Below, piece by piece: positions 20,303-31,131 of a DNA stretch of 64,000 nt. Source of the DNA: Rodentibacter heidelbergensis (GTDB lineage Bacteria; Pseudomonadota; Gammaproteobacteria; Enterobacterales; Pasteurellaceae). Position 1 is the stretch's first letter. Each line of letters begins with the position of its first letter. Made by a program: the position numbers and the translations under genes. Below the pieces are notes generated by a model, which was not told the DNA's origin, searched no databases, and saw only the letters and a list, made by a program, of their open reading frames with translations. The DNA lies in NCBI RefSeq assembly GCF_002000125.1, contig NZ_MLHH01000008.1:1-64000 (forward strand), read 5' to 3'.

Positions 20303-21538
20303 ATGAGTGGTTCAGTAATTCTTGCACTCGGTATTGCTGCATTTACGATTATCGTATTGGTGTTAGTAGCAATCATCTTATTTGCGAAATCAAAACTGGT
20401 GGACTCCGGGGATATTACCATCGGTATTAATGATGATCCGGAAAAAGCGATCACTTTACCTGCCGGTGGCAAATTATTAGGCGCATTAGCCAGTAAAGGT
20501 ATCTTCGTTTCCTCAGCTTGTGGTGGCGGTGGCTCTTGCGGTCAATGTATTGTGAAAGTGAAAAGCGGTGGGGGCGAAATTCTCCCAACGGAACTTTCTC
20601 ACATCAACAAGCGTGAAGCCAAAGAAGGATATCGTTTAGCTTGCCAAGTGAATGTGAAAGGCAATATGGAAGTTGAACTTCCGGAAGAAATCTTCGGCGT
20701 GAAAAAATGGGAATGTACCGTTATTTCTAACGATAACAAAGCCACTTTCATCAAAGAGCTTAAATTGGCGATTCCTGAAGGGGAAGAAGTGCCATTCCGT
20801 GCCGGGGGCTATATCCAAATCGAAGCAGAGCCGCATACGGTTTACTATAAAGACTTCGATATTCCTGAAGAATATCATGAGGACTGGGATAAATACGATT
20901 TATGGCGTTATGTGTCTAAAGTGGATGAGCATATTATTCGTGCCTATTCCATGGCTTCTTACCCGGAAGAAAAAGGCATTATTATGCTTAACGTGCGTAT
21001 TGCAACGCCTCCACCACGTCAACCTGATGCTCCTCCGGGTCAAATGTCCTCCTACATTTGGTCATTAAAAGAGGGGGATAAAGTAACGATTTCCGGCCCA
21101 TTCGGTGAATTCTTCGCCAAAGAAACGGATGCGGAAATGGTCTTTATCGGTGGTGGTGCAGGTATGGCGCCAATGCGTTCGCATATTTTCGACCAGTTAA
21201 AACGTTTACATTCTAAACGTAAAATCTCATTCTGGTATGGTGCACGTTCTAAACGTGAAATGTTCTATGTGGAAGATTTCGATACGCTTCAAGCGGAAAA
21301 TCCAAACTTCAAATGGCATGTTGCACTTTCCGATCCATTACCGGAAGATAATTGGGATGGCTATACCGGTTTCATTCACAATGTGCTTTATGAAAACTAT
21401 CTGAAAAATCATGAAGCGCCGGAAGATTGTGAATACTATATGTGTGGGCCTCCGGTCATGAACGCCGCCGTCATCAAAATGTTGAAAGACTTAGGTGTTG
21501 AAGACGAAAACATCTTATTAGATGACTTTGGTGGTTGA
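20303..21538 (+). CDS. nqrF: Na+-translocating NADH:quinone reductase subunit F
   Basis: NADH-oxidising subunit, 411 residues. An N-terminal membrane helix (6-28) is followed by a plant-ferredoxin-like [2Fe-2S] domain with Cys73, Cys79, Cys82 and Cys114 ([10 protein letters not shown]), then an FAD domain (RAYSMASYP) and an NADH domain ([20 protein letters not shown]). It ends the six-subunit block and is followed by an uptake-signal hairpin. Confidence 0.97.
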   Translation: MSGSVILALGIAAFTIIVLVLVAIILFAKSKLVDSGDITIGINDDPEKAITLPAGGKLLGALASKGIFVSSACGGGGSCGQCIVKVKSGGGEILPTELSHINKREAKEGYRLACQVNVKGNMEVELPEEIFGVKKWECTVISNDNKATFIKELKLAIPEGEEVPFRAGGYIQIEAEPHTVYYKDFDIPEEYHEDWDKYDLWRYVSKVDEHIIRAYSMASYPEEKGIIMLNVRIATPPPRQPDAPPGQMSSYIWSLKEGDKVTISGPFGEFFAKETDAEMVFIGGGAGMAPMRSHIFDQLKRLHSKRKISFWYGARSKREMFYVEDFDTLQAENPNFKWHVALSDPLPEDNWDGYTGFIHNVLYENYLKNHEAPEDCEYYMCGPPVMNAAVIKMLKDLGVEDENILLDDFGG

Positions 21539-21565
21539 TTTTAATTAATCAAAATATCACAAAAA

Positions 21566-21600
21566 TTGACCGCACTTTATGATGAAGTGCGGTCAAAATT
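21566..21600 (+). terminator. inverted uptake-signal pair after nqrF
   Basis: TTGACCGCACTT (21566-21577) and AAGTGCGGTCAA (21585-21596) form a 12-bp perfect stem with a seven-base loop, followed by AATTT. Each arm holds a full uptake signal. The T run is short, so some read-through into apbE is likely. Confidence 0.75.
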
Positions 21601-21708
21601 TAACGCATTTTAAGGGGCGTATGGCATACGCCCTTATTGTTATTCCAATTACAGGCAAGCTGATTGAAAAGTCAGTTTGCCTATAATTCATCGTATTAGG
21701 AAAGATAA

Positions 21709-22749
21709 ATGAAGAAAATATTGAGTGGGTTGCTTGTCGCTGCTTTTGCTTGTTCATTGGTTGGCTGTAAGAAAGAAGCGGAAGTGATCACGCTAAGCGG
21801 TAAAACCATGGGGACAACCTATCATGTCAAATATATTGACGATGGTACTGTAAGTGAAAATTCACAAAAAGCTCATGAACAGATTGAGCATATTTTGAAA
21901 GACGTCAATGCCAAAATGTCCACCTATATTCAGGATTCGGAACTAAGCCGTTTTAACCAAAATACCCAAGTGAACACACCTATCGACATTTCCACAGATT
22001 TTGCAAAAGTGTTAGCGGAAGCAATTCGGATACATCAACTCACTGAAGGCGCGCTTGATGTGACCATTGGTCCTGTGGTGAATTTATGGGGATTTGGCCC
22101 AGAGAAGCGCCCGGAACGCCAACCGACAGCGGAACAACTGTCAGAGCGTCAAGCTTGGGTGGGAATTAATAAAATTACCCTTGATATGAACGGTCAAACC
22201 CCAACATTAAGTAAAGCTGTTCCACAAGTTTATATTGATCTTTCTTCCATTGCGAAAGGCTTTGGGGTGGATCAAGTTGCAGAGAAATTGGAACAGATCA
22301 ATGTACTAAATTATATGGTGGAAATTGGCGGGGAAATTCGTGCCAAAGGCAAAAACGCAGAAGGGAAACCTTGGCAGATCGCCATTGAAAAACCTAATAT
22401 GACAGGGGAAAGAGCGGTCGACAATGTGATTAGTTTAAATAATATGGCTATGGCGACCTCCGGCGATTACCGTATTTATTTTGAAGAAAACGGCAAACGT
22501 TTTGCCCACGAAATCGATCCCAAAACCGGTTACCCTATTCAACATCATCTTGCCTCTATCACGGTATTTGCCCCAACAACGATGACAGCAGACGGTTTAT
22601 CCACCGGGTTGTTTGTGCTTGGGGAAGAGAAAGCCCTTGAGGTGGCGGAAAAAAATAATCTCGCGGTTTACTTAATCATCAAAACCGAAAAGGGTTTTGA
22701 AACAAAAATGTCATCGGCATTTAAAAAATTGATGGAAACAAAGGAATAA
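21709..22749 (+). CDS. apbE: FAD:protein FMN transferase
   Basis: Periplasmic lipoprotein that transfers FMN from FAD to a Thr of target proteins; its targets here are the S-G-A-T sites of NqrB and NqrC just upstream. The 346 residues start with a lipoprotein signal (CSLVGC, Cys20), then GKTMGTTYHVKY, SRFNQNTQV, and the catalytic region YIDLSSIAKGFGVDQVA and EIGGEIRAKG, with the metal-binding end TADGLSTGLFVLG. Position right after the nqr genes fits its role. Confidence 0.95.
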   Translation: MKKILSGLLVAAFACSLVGCKKEAEVITLSGKTMGTTYHVKYIDDGTVSENSQKAHEQIEHILKDVNAKMSTYIQDSELSRFNQNTQVNTPIDISTDFAKVLAEAIRIHQLTEGALDVTIGPVVNLWGFGPEKRPERQPTAEQLSERQAWVGINKITLDMNGQTPTLSKAVPQVYIDLSSIAKGFGVDQVAEKLEQINVLNYMVEIGGEIRAKGKNAEGKPWQIAIEKPNMTGERAVDNVISLNNMAMATSGDYRIYFEENGKRFAHEIDPKTGYPIQHHLASITVFAPTTMTADGLSTGLFVLGEEKALEVAEKNNLAVYLIIKTEKGFETKMSSAFKKLMETKE

Positions 22750-22751
22750 TC

Positions 22752-23012
22752 ATGCAAACCTTATTTTTTACTCTCATCGCCTTTGTGGCGATTATTTTAC
22801 TGATGTCGATTGGTTTTATTATCAAAAAACAGAGTCTAAAAGGCAGCTGTGGTGGCTTGTCCACTTTGGGGATCGCCAAAGCCTGTGATTGTGATAAACC
22901 TTGCGATACCCTTCAATCAAAATTAGATGCAGGCGATGAACAAGCCAAAGCGGAATACGAACAAAAATTTGCAAAGAAAAATGATGCTTCACAGTTCTAT
23001 GAGGTGAAATAA
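22752..23012 (+). CDS. nqrM: Na+-NQR maturation protein NqrM
   Basis: Small membrane protein (86 residues, former DUF539) needed for maturation of the Na+-NQR complex, thought to supply iron to the NqrD/E site. One N-terminal helix (5-24) is followed by a conserved cysteine cluster, Cys33, Cys45, Cys47 and Cys51 (KACDCDKPC). It starts two bases after apbE, and its TAA overlaps the next ATG as TAATG. Confidence 0.93.
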   Translation: MQTLFFTLIAFVAIILLMSIGFIIKKQSLKGSCGGLSTLGIAKACDCDKPCDTLQSKLDAGDEQAKAEYEQKFAKKNDASQFYEVK

Positions 23013-23956
23013 TGTTCTATTTAGATCAAGTGCGTTCAGCGTTATTTGGTATTAGTGTCGCTGATGCTTTAGGTGTTCCTGCCGAATTTATGGATCGTGC
23101 ATCTCTAAAAGCCACACCGATTACAGGCATGCAAAGTGGAGGTATACATAATCAAGAGATAGGGACTTGGTCTGACGATAGTTCGCTTACGTTTTGTCTT
23201 GCTGATAATCTTGAACTTGATTTTAATTTAGAAAAAATCGCAAATAGCTTTCTAAAATGGGTTGAAGAAGATTATTGGCGTCCTAGAGGTGAGATTTTTG
23301 ATATTGGGGTAGCAACCCGTAAATCCATTTTTAACATCTATACTGGTGTACTACCTGAATTATCTGGTGGTGAGTCTGAGCTTGATAATGGAAATGGCGC
23401 ATTAATGCGAATTTTACCCTTAGTATTTTTCACGTTTGATAAAAATATTGATGAACGTTTTACTTATACGAAAAAAATAGTTTCAATAACTCATCGGCAT
23501 ATTCGTTCTATTATTGCGTGTTTCTATTACTTAGAATTTGCTCGTTATTTGCTAAAAGGTCTAGATAAATTAGATAGTTACATGTGTTTACAAAAAGAAA
23601 TACCAGATTATTTAGCTAGACTAAATATATCCAAAACTGAAATAGACATGTTTGATCGATTATTTAAACAAAATATTGCACAATTCAATGAGGATGAAAT
23701 TGAAAGTTCGGGTTATGTATTGCATACATTAGAAGCCAGTATTTGGTGTTTATTAAATAATAACGATTATTCTTCTACGGTATTAAATGCTGTTAATTTA
23801 GGTGAAGATTCGGACACGACTGCTGCTGTTGCTGGCGGACTTGCCGGATTGTTGTATGGTATTGACTCAATTCCACAAGAATGGATGAATGTATTAGCAA
23901 AAAAAGAAGACATAGAACAATTGTCAAAAAAATTTTTTAATGCAATGAAAAGGTAA
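23012..23956 (+). CDS. ADP-ribosylglycohydrolase family protein
   Basis: DraG/ARH-type hydrolase, expected to remove ADP-ribose from a protein or other acceptor with the help of two Mg2+ ions. The 314 residues show the family metal sites: TWSDDSSLT (residues 52-60) and LGEDSDTTAAVAGGLAG (from 263), and an N-terminal ALFGISVADALGVPAEF. The start overlaps the nqrM stop as TAATG, so it is translationally coupled to the nqr maturation genes, although no functional link is known. It is clearly more AT-rich than nqr or mnmA, suggesting acquisition. The true substrate is unknown and no ADP-ribosyltransferase gene is nearby. Confidence 0.88.
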   Translation: MFYLDQVRSALFGISVADALGVPAEFMDRASLKATPITGMQSGGIHNQEIGTWSDDSSLTFCLADNLELDFNLEKIANSFLKWVEEDYWRPRGEIFDIGVATRKSIFNIYTGVLPELSGGESELDNGNGALMRILPLVFFTFDKNIDERFTYTKKIVSITHRHIRSIIACFYYLEFARYLLKGLDKLDSYMCLQKEIPDYLARLNISKTEIDMFDRLFKQNIAQFNEDEIESSGYVLHTLEASIWCLLNNNDYSSTVLNAVNLGEDSDTTAAVAGGLAGLLYGIDSIPQEWMNVLAKKEDIEQLSKKFFNAMKR

Positions 23957-24053
23957 TTTCAATTATATCTTAGTGAGTAAAAAATAATTTCTTCTAATTA
24001 TTTTAATAATCAAACCAATGTGCTTCGCCTTAACCGAAGTTACGGGAGAATTT

Positions 24054-25205
24054 ATGTTAATTTCAAAAACTTACAATCAATATTTCCCTCAACTCACATC
24101 AGAACAACTTGCCGAAAATAGTAAGAAAAAAGTGATTTGTGGAATGTCCGGTGGGGTAGATTCTTCTGTTTCTGCCTTTATTCTTCAGCAACAGGGCTAC
24201 CAAGTGGAAGGCTTGTTTATGAAAAACTGGGAAGAGGATGACGATACGGATTATTGCACGGCGGCGGCCGATCTTGCCGATGCACAAGCGGTGTGTGACA
24301 AACTTGGTATTAAACTGCATAAAATTAATTTTGCTGCTGAGTATTGGGATAATGTTTTTGAGCATTTTTTAACGGAATATAAAGCGGGGCGAACACCAAA
24401 TCCGGATATTTTGTGTAATAAAGAAATTAAATTTAAAGCTTTTTTAGAGTATGCTGCAGAAGATCTCGGTGCGAATTATATCGCCACGGGGCATTATGTG
24501 CGCCGTGCCGGTGATGATGAAAATGCGCAGCTATTGCGAGGCTTAGATGCCAATAAAGATCAAAGTTATTTTTTATACACCTTAAGTCATCAACAAGTGG
24601 GACAAAGCCTTTTCCCGGTGGGTGAAATTGAAAAACCGATAGTGCGTGCCATTGCTGAAGATCTTGGCTTAATTACGGCGAAGAAGAAAGATTCAACGGG
24701 TATCTGTTTTATTGGTGAGCGTAAATTCAAAGATTTTTTAGCCCGTTATTTACCTGCCCAACCGGGGGATATTCGTACGGTAGACGGTGAGGTGATTGGT
24801 CGCCATGAGGGCTTGATGTATCACACTTTAGGGCAGCGTAAAGGCTTAGGGATTGGCGGGTTGAAAAATGCTGGTGAGGAAGCTTGGTATGTGGTGGATA
24901 AAGAGGTGGAAAAAAATGAACTCATTGTGGCGCAAGGGCATAACCATCCTCGTTTATTTTCCAAAGGATTAATCGCCAAACAACTTCATTGGGTTGATCG
25001 TCAGCCAATGGATAAACCTCTACGATGCACGGTGAAAACCCGCTATCGTCAAACGGATATTCCTTGTGTGATAGAACCGATTAATCATGACTGCATTCGT
25101 GTTGTGTTTGATGAGCCTCAGGCTGCGGTAACCCCGGGGCAATCTGCCGTATTTTATCTTGATGAAGTCTGCTTAGGCGGGGGAATTATTGAAGAGAGAG
25201 TATAA
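24054..25205 (+). CDS. mnmA: tRNA 2-thiouridylase MnmA
   Basis: tRNA-specific 2-thiouridylase that makes s2U34 in tRNAs for Lys, Glu and Gln. From ATG 24054 it has 383 residues. The ATP pyrophosphatase loop SGGVDS is at 32-37. The catalytic cysteines are Cys121 (PNPDILCN) and Cys218 (STGICFIGE). The start is preceded by GGGAGAATTT; the 12 upstream in-frame codons carry no family sequence. Confidence 0.96.
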   Translation: MLISKTYNQYFPQLTSEQLAENSKKKVICGMSGGVDSSVSAFILQQQGYQVEGLFMKNWEEDDDTDYCTAAADLADAQAVCDKLGIKLHKINFAAEYWDNVFEHFLTEYKAGRTPNPDILCNKEIKFKAFLEYAAEDLGANYIATGHYVRRAGDDENAQLLRGLDANKDQSYFLYTLSHQQVGQSLFPVGEIEKPIVRAIAEDLGLITAKKKDSTGICFIGERKFKDFLARYLPAQPGDIRTVDGEVIGRHEGLMYHTLGQRKGLGIGGLKNAGEEAWYVVDKEVEKNELIVAQGHNHPRLFSKGLIAKQLHWVDRQPMDKPLRCTVKTRYRQTDIPCVIEPINHDCIRVVFDEPQAAVTPGQSAVFYLDEVCLGGGIIEERV

Positions 25206-25274
25206 CTTTCAAAGAGAGAGCTTTTCTTTAACCCTTGTTTGAAATTCTCAGAGAGTGAAATCAAAAGCCTAATG

Positions 25275-25305
25275 AAAACGGTATCCAAAGATACCGTTTT
25301 TTGTT
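25275..25305. terminator. terminator between mnmA and ispH
   Basis: Stem AAAACGGTATC (25275-25285) and GATACCGTTTT (25290-25300) with loop CAAA, followed by TTG TTT. The A run on the other side makes it usable by the convergent ispH transcript too. Confidence 0.88.
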
Positions 25306-26249
25306 TAATTAACTTCCTTAATTCGCAATTCTTTAGGTACTTCAAAGAACATATTTTCTTCAAGCCCTTGTAGCTCTTCCAATTCAGTTGCCCCTAATTC
25401 TTTTAAACGGGCAATAATGGATTGGACTAATTCTTCCGGTGCGGAAGCGCCCGCAGTAATACCAATGGTTTTGACGTTATCAAACCAGTGGGCTTGAATA
25501 TCGGCAGGATCATCAAGAAGTTGTGATGGTATGCCCATACGGGAGGCTAATTCTGCCAAACGGTTGGAATTAGAGGAATTTTTTGAGCCGACTACTAAAA
25601 CGAGATCTGACAATTTTGCTAATTCACGCACCGCTTCTTGGCGGTTTGTGGTGGCATAACAAATGTCATTTTTGTGCGGGCCTTGGATTGAGGGGTATTT
25701 TTCTTTTAATGCTGAAATGGTTTCTGCTGTGTCATCCAGTGAAAGGGTGGTTTGTGTCATAAAGGTCAGTTCATCACTTTCTTTTACCGGTAAACGGGCA
25801 ATGTCTTCCACACTTTCAATGAGATAAATACCGCCTTCATCATTACTGTATTGCCCCATTGTGCCTTCTACTTCCGGGTGACCTTTATGTCCGATAAGAA
25901 TGGCTTTGGTTCCCTTACGGCTCGCCCGTGCAACTTGCATATGCACTTTTGTCACTAACGGACAGGTGGCATCAAAGACCTTTAATTGACGATCTTTGGC
26001 TTCTTGGCGAACTGCTTGAGAAACGCCGTGGGCGGAGAAAATCACAATAGCACCGTCCGGCACTTCACTTAATTCTTCTACAAAAATCGCACCACGTTCA
26101 CGCAATCCATTGACGACAAAACGATTATGCACTACCTCATGACGCACATAAATCGGTGCACCGTGAATTTCAAGGGCAAGCTCGACAATACTGATAGCAC
26201 GGTCAACACCGGCACAAAATCCTCGTGGATTGGCTAAAATTATCTTCAT
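25305..26249 (-). CDS. ispH: 4-hydroxy-3-methylbut-2-enyl diphosphate reductase
   Basis: Last enzyme of the methylerythritol phosphate pathway; makes IPP and DMAPP with a [4Fe-4S] cluster. The 314 residues carry the three cluster ligands at Cys12 ([12 protein letters not shown]), Cys96 ([11 protein letters not shown]) and Cys197 ([11 protein letters not shown]), the same positions as in E. coli. The start overlaps the lspA stop by four bases (ATGA), so the two are translationally coupled. Confidence 0.97.
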   Translation of the reverse strand: MKIILANPRGFCAGVDRAISIVELALEIHGAPIYVRHEVVHNRFVVNGLRERGAIFVEELSEVPDGAIVIFSAHGVSQAVRQEAKDRQLKVFDATCPLVTKVHMQVARASRKGTKAILIGHKGHPEVEGTMGQYSNDEGGIYLIESVEDIARLPVKESDELTFMTQTTLSLDDTAETISALKEKYPSIQGPHKNDICYATTNRQEAVRELAKLSDLVLVVGSKNSSNSNRLAELASRMGIPSQLLDDPADIQAHWFDNVKTIGITAGASAPEELVQSIIARLKELGATELEELQGLEENMFFEVPKELRIKEVN

Positions 26250-26764
26250 TTTTGACCGCTCTTTTCTATTTGTTTATCTTGGATTTTTTTCTTTTCGCTT
26301 TTAAAGGCATCGATCATTAGTAAACCTGCCCCAATACAAATTGCCACATCGGCGATATTAAATACAGGATAATGATAAATATCCCAGTAAAAATCTAAAA
26401 AATCCACCACAAATCCGTGATAAGTGCGATCCACCATATTGGCTAATGCGCCGCCAATAATCAGGGCATAGGCACTATTTTGGAGCTTTTGATCGGCGGT
26501 ATTTTTCTTTAAGAAATACATCAACATCAAAGAAATACCGATGGCCAATACAATAAAAAAGTATTTTTGCCAGCCATCGTGATCCGCTAAAAAGCTGAAA
26601 GCCGCGCCGTAATTACGCACATAAGTAAGATTAAATATCGGCAAAATATTCACGCTCTCGTAGAGCGCAAATTTTTGAACTACAAGATATTTGGTGAATA
26701 GATCAAGGGCGAAAGCCAGCACACTGAGCCAAAGAAAGGAAAGTCCGGATTTTGTTTTAGCCAT
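26246..26764 (-). CDS. lspA: lipoprotein signal peptidase
   Basis: Signal peptidase II, an inner-membrane aspartyl protease that removes signal peptides from lipidated prolipoproteins. From ATG 26764 it has 172 residues with four hydrophobic segments. Catalytic Asp motifs are [19 protein letters not shown] and [18 protein letters not shown] precedes ATG 26764 at a good distance; an open frame upstream contains an uptake-signal hairpin, so it is not coding. Confidence 0.95.
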   Translation of the reverse strand: MAKTKSGLSFLWLSVLAFALDLFTKYLVVQKFALYESVNILPIFNLTYVRNYGAAFSFLADHDGWQKYFFIVLAIGISLMLMYFLKKNTADQKLQNSAYALIIGGALANMVDRTYHGFVVDFLDFYWDIYHYPVFNIADVAICIGAGLLMIDAFKSEKKKIQDKQIEKSGQK

Positions 26765-26784
26765 AAAAATTCCTAAATAAATGA

Positions 26785-26812
26785 AAAGTGCGGTCAAAAT
26801 CAACCGCACTTT
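26785..26812 (-). terminator. uptake-signal hairpin between ileS and lspA
   Basis: AAAGTGCGGT (26785-26794) and ACCGCACTTT (26803-26812) form a 10-bp stem with an eight-base loop. Read on the minus strand it follows the ileS stop and ends in TTTTC. It could partly uncouple lspA-ispH from ileS. Confidence 0.55.
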
Positions 26813-26829
26813 GAAGATGACAAATCACA

Positions 26830-29655
26830 TTATGCGAAATGGCGAATTTCACCATTTCCTACTACATTTTCCACACAACGAGGGCATAATGCCGGATGTT
26901 GAGGGTTGATGCCGATTTTGTCGGAATAATGCCAGCAACGTGGACATTTTTCACCACTTGAACGCACGACGCTTACTGCAATGCCCTCAAGTTCGCCTTC
27001 TGCGACCTCAGCCGGTTTCTCCGCAAGTGGTTTTACTGTTGCTTTTGAGGTGATTAATACAAAACGCAATTCATCCCCCAGTTGGCTGAGTAAGGCGCGG
27101 TATTCGTCATTGGCATAAAGGGTGACTTCTGCTTCTAATCCGCCACCAATGACTTTCTCATTACGGGCGATTTCTAGCACTCGATTCACTTCTGAACGCA
27201 CAGTGATGAGTTTTTGCCAGTAGGCATCGTCTAATTTTTCATTTTCACCTAATCCGAATAAGCCGGTGTAAAATTCTTCAGTGAAGACAAATTCTGCACG
27301 CTCATTTTCGGTTTTTGGTAAATATTGCCAAATTTCATCTGCGGTGAAAGATAAAATCGGTGCCATCCAACGCACTAAGGCTTCAGAAATGTGCCACAAG
27401 GCGGTTTGACAACTACGACGGGCAAGGCTATCCGCTTTGGTGGTGTATTGGCGGTCTTTGATGATATCTAAATAGAATGATCCCATTTCTACGGAACAGA
27501 AACGCATTAAGCGTTGTACTACCGCATGGAATTGATAGTTATCATAAGCCTCAATAATTTCTTTTTGTGCTTCTAAGGCACAAGCTACCGCCCAGCGATC
27601 TAAGCTAATCATCTCTTCCGGTTTGACTAAATCACGTTTTGGATCAAAACCATTGAGGTTCGCCAACAGGAAGCGGGCAGTGTTGCGAATACGGCGATAA
27701 CTGTCCGCTGCACGTTTTAGGATTTCGTCTGAAACCGTCATTTCGCCGGTGTAATCTGTTGAGGCCACCCATAAGCGTAAAATATCACCACCGAATTTAT
27801 CCATCACTTCTTGTGGTGTGACAATATTTCCGATAGATTTCGACATTTTGCGTCCTTGACCGTCTACCGTAAAGCCGTGGGTAAGCACTTGTTTATAAGG
27901 TGCTTGATTATCCGTTGCAGTGGAAAGCATTAAAGAGGACATAAACCAACCACGGTGTTGGTCTGAACCTTCCAAATACATATCCGCACTGTGACCTGCA
28001 AATTCAGGGCGATTGGCCACCACAGAAGAATAGGTCGAGCCGGAATCAAACCACACATCTAAGGTATCCGGCACTTTGCGATAATGTTCTGCGTCGGCAC
28101 CGAGTAGTTCTTTTTCGTCTAAATCCCACCAAGCCTGAATACCGGCTTTTTCTACCCGTTTTGCCACTTCTTCAAGCAATTCTAAGGTGCGAGGGTGTAA
28201 TTCTTCCGTTTCTTTATGGACGAACATCGTCATCGGCACACCCCAAGTACGTTGACGGGAAATACACCAATCCGGACGATTTTCCACCATTTTTTCAATG
28301 CGTGCTTGCCCCCAACTTGGGATCCAACGCACTTGTTTGATTTCTCCAAGGGCTTGTGGGCGTAATCCTTTCACCTCCATACCGATAAACCATTGCGGTG
28401 TGGCACGGAAGATAATCGGGGTTTTATGACGCCAACAATGGGGGTAACTGTGCGTAATTTTTTCCACTTTTAATAAAGTGCCGGTTTCTTGCAATTTTTC
28501 CACCACAAGCGGATTGGCTTTAAAGACGCCTTTGCCGGCAAAAAATGGTGTCGTGGAAATAAATTTACCATCATTTGCCACAAGGCAAGCCATCGGCAAA
28601 TCATATTTTTGACCCACAATAAAGTCGTCTAAACCGTGATCCGGTGCAGTATGTACTAAACCGGTACCGCCATCAGTGGTGACGTGATCCCCTAAAACCA
28701 CCGGTACAGTATAATCATTAAAAGGATGACGGAATTTAACCAATTCAAGGGCTTGACCTTTTACCGAACCCAACACTTCTACCTTTTCAACGCCTGCTGC
28801 TTTCGCCACCGATTCCACAAGATCCGCCGCTAAAATGACACGTTCATCACCGAACTGAACGAGTTGATAGTCTAATTCTGCATTGAGCGCAATAGCACGG
28901 TTAGAAGGCAAGGTCCAAGGAGTTGTGGTCCAAATCACCGCAGAAAGTTTGCCATGGCCTTTTCCTTTGGCATTAAATTTCGCTTCAATTTCATCGTCAC
29001 TTTCTGCCGGAAAACGCACATAGATAGAGGGGGAGACTTTATCTTCATATTCCACTTCCGCTTCTGCTAAGGAAGAGGCACAATCCAAACACCAATGTAC
29101 CGGTTTTGAACCTTTATAGAGATGGCCGTTTTCAATGACTTTGCCGAGGGTTCGGATAATATTGGCTTCTGTATCGAAGTTCATGGTGAGATACGGATTA
29201 TCCCAATCACCCAACACGCCTAAACGAATAAAATCTTTCTTTTGTCCTTCCACTTGCTCGGCGGCATATTCACGACATTTTTGACGAAATTCAGCAGCTG
29301 AAATTTTTTCGTTAGGTTTTCCTACTAACCCTTCTACTTTCAGCTCAATCGGTAAACCGTGACAGTCCCAACCCGGAATATAAGGGGAATCAAAACCCAA
29401 TGCGGTTTTGGATTTAATAATCATATCTTTTAAGATTTTATTCACCGCATGACCGATATGAATGCTCCCGTTAGCATAAGGAGGGCCATCGTGCAAAATA
29501 AAGGATTTTTTCCCTTTTGAGGCCTCACGAATTTTTTGGTAAAGATTTTTCTCATACCAATTTTTCAACATCACAGGCTCACGCTTGGCTAAATCACCAC
29601 GCATTGGAAAACCTGTTTCCGGTAAGTTAAGGGTGTTTTTGTAATCGACTGTCAT
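26830..29655 (-). CDS. ileS: isoleucyl-tRNA synthetase
   Basis: Class I aminoacyl-tRNA synthetase for isoleucine, 941 residues. HIGH is at residues 66-69 ([10 protein letters not shown]), KMSKS near 603 (RKMSKSIGN), and the C-terminal zinc site is CPRCWHYS then CPRCVENV. The start is ATG 29655 with GGAAG five to six bases upstream; a TTG four codons earlier has no such site. ileS-lspA-ispH is a common gamma-proteobacterial order. Confidence 0.97.
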   Translation of the reverse strand: MTVDYKNTLNLPETGFPMRGDLAKREPVMLKNWYEKNLYQKIREASKGKKSFILHDGPPYANGSIHIGHAVNKILKDMIIKSKTALGFDSPYIPGWDCHGLPIELKVEGLVGKPNEKISAAEFRQKCREYAAEQVEGQKKDFIRLGVLGDWDNPYLTMNFDTEANIIRTLGKVIENGHLYKGSKPVHWCLDCASSLAEAEVEYEDKVSPSIYVRFPAESDDEIEAKFNAKGKGHGKLSAVIWTTTPWTLPSNRAIALNAELDYQLVQFGDERVILAADLVESVAKAAGVEKVEVLGSVKGQALELVKFRHPFNDYTVPVVLGDHVTTDGGTGLVHTAPDHGLDDFIVGQKYDLPMACLVANDGKFISTTPFFAGKGVFKANPLVVEKLQETGTLLKVEKITHSYPHCWRHKTPIIFRATPQWFIGMEVKGLRPQALGEIKQVRWIPSWGQARIEKMVENRPDWCISRQRTWGVPMTMFVHKETEELHPRTLELLEEVAKRVEKAGIQAWWDLDEKELLGADAEHYRKVPDTLDVWFDSGSTYSSVVANRPEFAGHSADMYLEGSDQHRGWFMSSLMLSTATDNQAPYKQVLTHGFTVDGQGRKMSKSIGNIVTPQEVMDKFGGDILRLWVASTDYTGEMTVSDEILKRAADSYRRIRNTARFLLANLNGFDPKRDLVKPEEMISLDRWAVACALEAQKEIIEAYDNYQFHAVVQRLMRFCSVEMGSFYLDIIKDRQYTTKADSLARRSCQTALWHISEALVRWMAPILSFTADEIWQYLPKTENERAEFVFTEEFYTGLFGLGENEKLDDAYWQKLITVRSEVNRVLEIARNEKVIGGGLEAEVTLYANDEYRALLSQLGDELRFVLITSKATVKPLAEKPAEVAEGELEGIAVSVVRSSGEKCPRCWHYSDKIGINPQHPALCPRCVENVVGNGEIRHFA

Positions 29656-29681
29656 TTTATCTTCCAATTTTTAGAGTAAAC

Positions 29682-29930
29682 TTAAGCAACTTTTAAAGGG
29701 TGATGTGTTACATCACCACGTCCGGCAAGTAAACCATCCACAGAAATATCTTCATCTAAACAATCCCAATGGATTCCCCGACGGCTTAATTCATAACTTT
29801 CTAATTCACTTTTACTTGCATGTAACAATTTGGGAAACCATGCTAAAGGTACGCCTAAAATACGCGCATCATCCAGTTCAACCCACATCGTGTTTTCATC
29901 AAAGCGAATTGTTTTAGCTGAAATAGTCAT
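29682..29930 (-). CDS. DUF2442 domain protein (possible antitoxin partner)
   Basis: Small 82-residue protein of the DUF2442 type: FDENTMWVELDDARILGVPLAWFPKL is the family core. The start is ATG 29930 with GGAGG six bases upstream, overlapping the DUF4160 gene by 17 bp. DUF2442 and DUF4160 genes often occur as overlapping pairs, which has led to their listing as a candidate toxin-antitoxin module; that is a prediction, not shown by this sequence. The pair sits between ribF and ileS, two housekeeping genes often adjacent in related bacteria. Confidence 0.82.
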   Translation of the reverse strand: MTISAKTIRFDENTMWVELDDARILGVPLAWFPKLLHASKSELESYELSRRGIHWDCLDEDISVDGLLAGRGDVTHHPLKVA

Positions 29931-30156
29931 ACCATGCCTCCGTAAACTGCGTTTTATTTTTCTCGACAATAATAAAAATTTCTCTTAATTCTTTTGAGTT
30001 GAATCCATCATTTCTTCCCAAAGCAATTTCCGGCTCTAACCAAAACTTCGCCTCTGAGTCTGCATTACGAACGTGAATATGTGCCGGTTCTAATGGATTA
30101 CCTTCGTTTGAATAAAAGAAAAAAACATAGCCTTTAAAACGTAAAATCACTGGCAT
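29914..30156 (-). CDS. DUF4160 domain protein (possible toxin partner)
   Basis: 80-residue protein of the DUF4160 type; signature GYVFFFYSNEGNPLEPAHIHVRNADSEAKFWLEPEIAL. The start overlaps the ribF stop by ten bases and its end overlaps the DUF2442 start, so the three form one compact transcript. As part of a DUF4160-DUF2442 pair it may be the toxin half of a small module; function is not established. Confidence 0.82.
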   Translation of the reverse strand: MPVILRFKGYVFFFYSNEGNPLEPAHIHVRNADSEAKFWLEPEIALGRNDGFNSKELREIFIIVEKNKTQFTEAWYDYFS

Positions 30157-31085
30157 AGCTTTCTCCTAAAAAACGCCTTTGCCGTTTCTGCATCCTGTTT
30201 AATCTGGGCTTTTAGTGCCTCAAAAGAGGGAAATTTCATTTCTTCTCTGATTTTATGGCAGAATTCCACTTCAACCAATTCGCCATAAATTGTTTTGGCA
30301 AAATCAAATAAATGCACTTCTAACAATTGCATGACACCGTTAATGGTTGGGCGTTTTCCCATATTGGCGACACCGTTAAAAATCTCGCCGGATTTTAACC
30401 GCACTTTTACTGCATACACCCCTTTAATGGGATTCACTTGGCGATGTAAACGGATATTGGCGGTGGGAAATCCCAATGTTCTGCCCAATTTATTTCCGTG
30501 AATAACACGACCGAAAATGCGATAAGGTTTGCCTAATAAACTTTCTGCAAGGGATAATTCATCTTTTGCTAAGGCTTCCCGAATGGTGGTGCTGCTAATG
30601 CGTTGCTCATCTAGGCAGAAACTGCGATTATCTTCCACCGTAAAGCCAAAACGCTCTCCCGCTTGTTTTAGCATCGCAAAATTGCCTTGACGGTTAGCAC
30701 CGAATTGGAAATCATCGCCAATACTTAAAAATTTTACATGGAGCTGATTAACTAACGTCTGTTCAATGAACTGCTGTGCCGATTGTTCGGCAAAGGTGCG
30801 GTCAAATTTCGCCACAATGACCACATCCACGCGGGCTTGTTGTAAATAATAAAGCTTATCACGCAAACGCATCAAACGGGCCGGTGCATTTTCCCCCATA
30901 AAATATTCCCGTGGCTGGGGCTCGAATAACAATACCGCCATGGGTAAATGCAATTCATCCGCTTTTTGGCGAAGGTGGCGTAACACCGCTTGATGCCCTA
31001 AATGTACACCGTCAAAGTTGCCGATAGTGAGCGCACATTCTTGTAAAACCCGGCTTGCATGATGTAGCCCACGAATTAATTGCAT
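30147..31085 (-). CDS. ribF: bifunctional riboflavin kinase/FAD synthetase
   Basis: Makes FMN from riboflavin and FAD from FMN. About 312 residues: the N-terminal nucleotidyltransferase domain has TIGNFDGVHLGH (residues 20-31), and the C-terminal flavokinase domain has GRTLGFPTANI near residue 200. The start is taken at ATG 31085; an in-frame GTG four codons upstream has no better ribosome site, so this is uncertain by four codons. It supplies FMN/FAD for the Nqr flavins encoded in this window. Followed by the DUF4160 gene with a ten-base overlap. Confidence 0.95.
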   Translation of the reverse strand: MQLIRGLHHASRVLQECALTIGNFDGVHLGHQAVLRHLRQKADELHLPMAVLLFEPQPREYFMGENAPARLMRLRDKLYYLQQARVDVVIVAKFDRTFAEQSAQQFIEQTLVNQLHVKFLSIGDDFQFGANRQGNFAMLKQAGERFGFTVEDNRSFCLDEQRISSTTIREALAKDELSLAESLLGKPYRIFGRVIHGNKLGRTLGFPTANIRLHRQVNPIKGVYAVKVRLKSGEIFNGVANMGKRPTINGVMQLLEVHLFDFAKTIYGELVEVEFCHKIREEMKFPSFEALKAQIKQDAETAKAFFRRKLCQ

Positions 31086-31131
31086 GACCTTATCCACGAA
31101 AATTTCAGAATTTCGGCATTATAGCGGGTAG

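Noticed and set aside
31086-31131. FMN riboswitch upstream of ribF
   Set aside because: Only 46 bp separate ribF from murJ, too short for the element.
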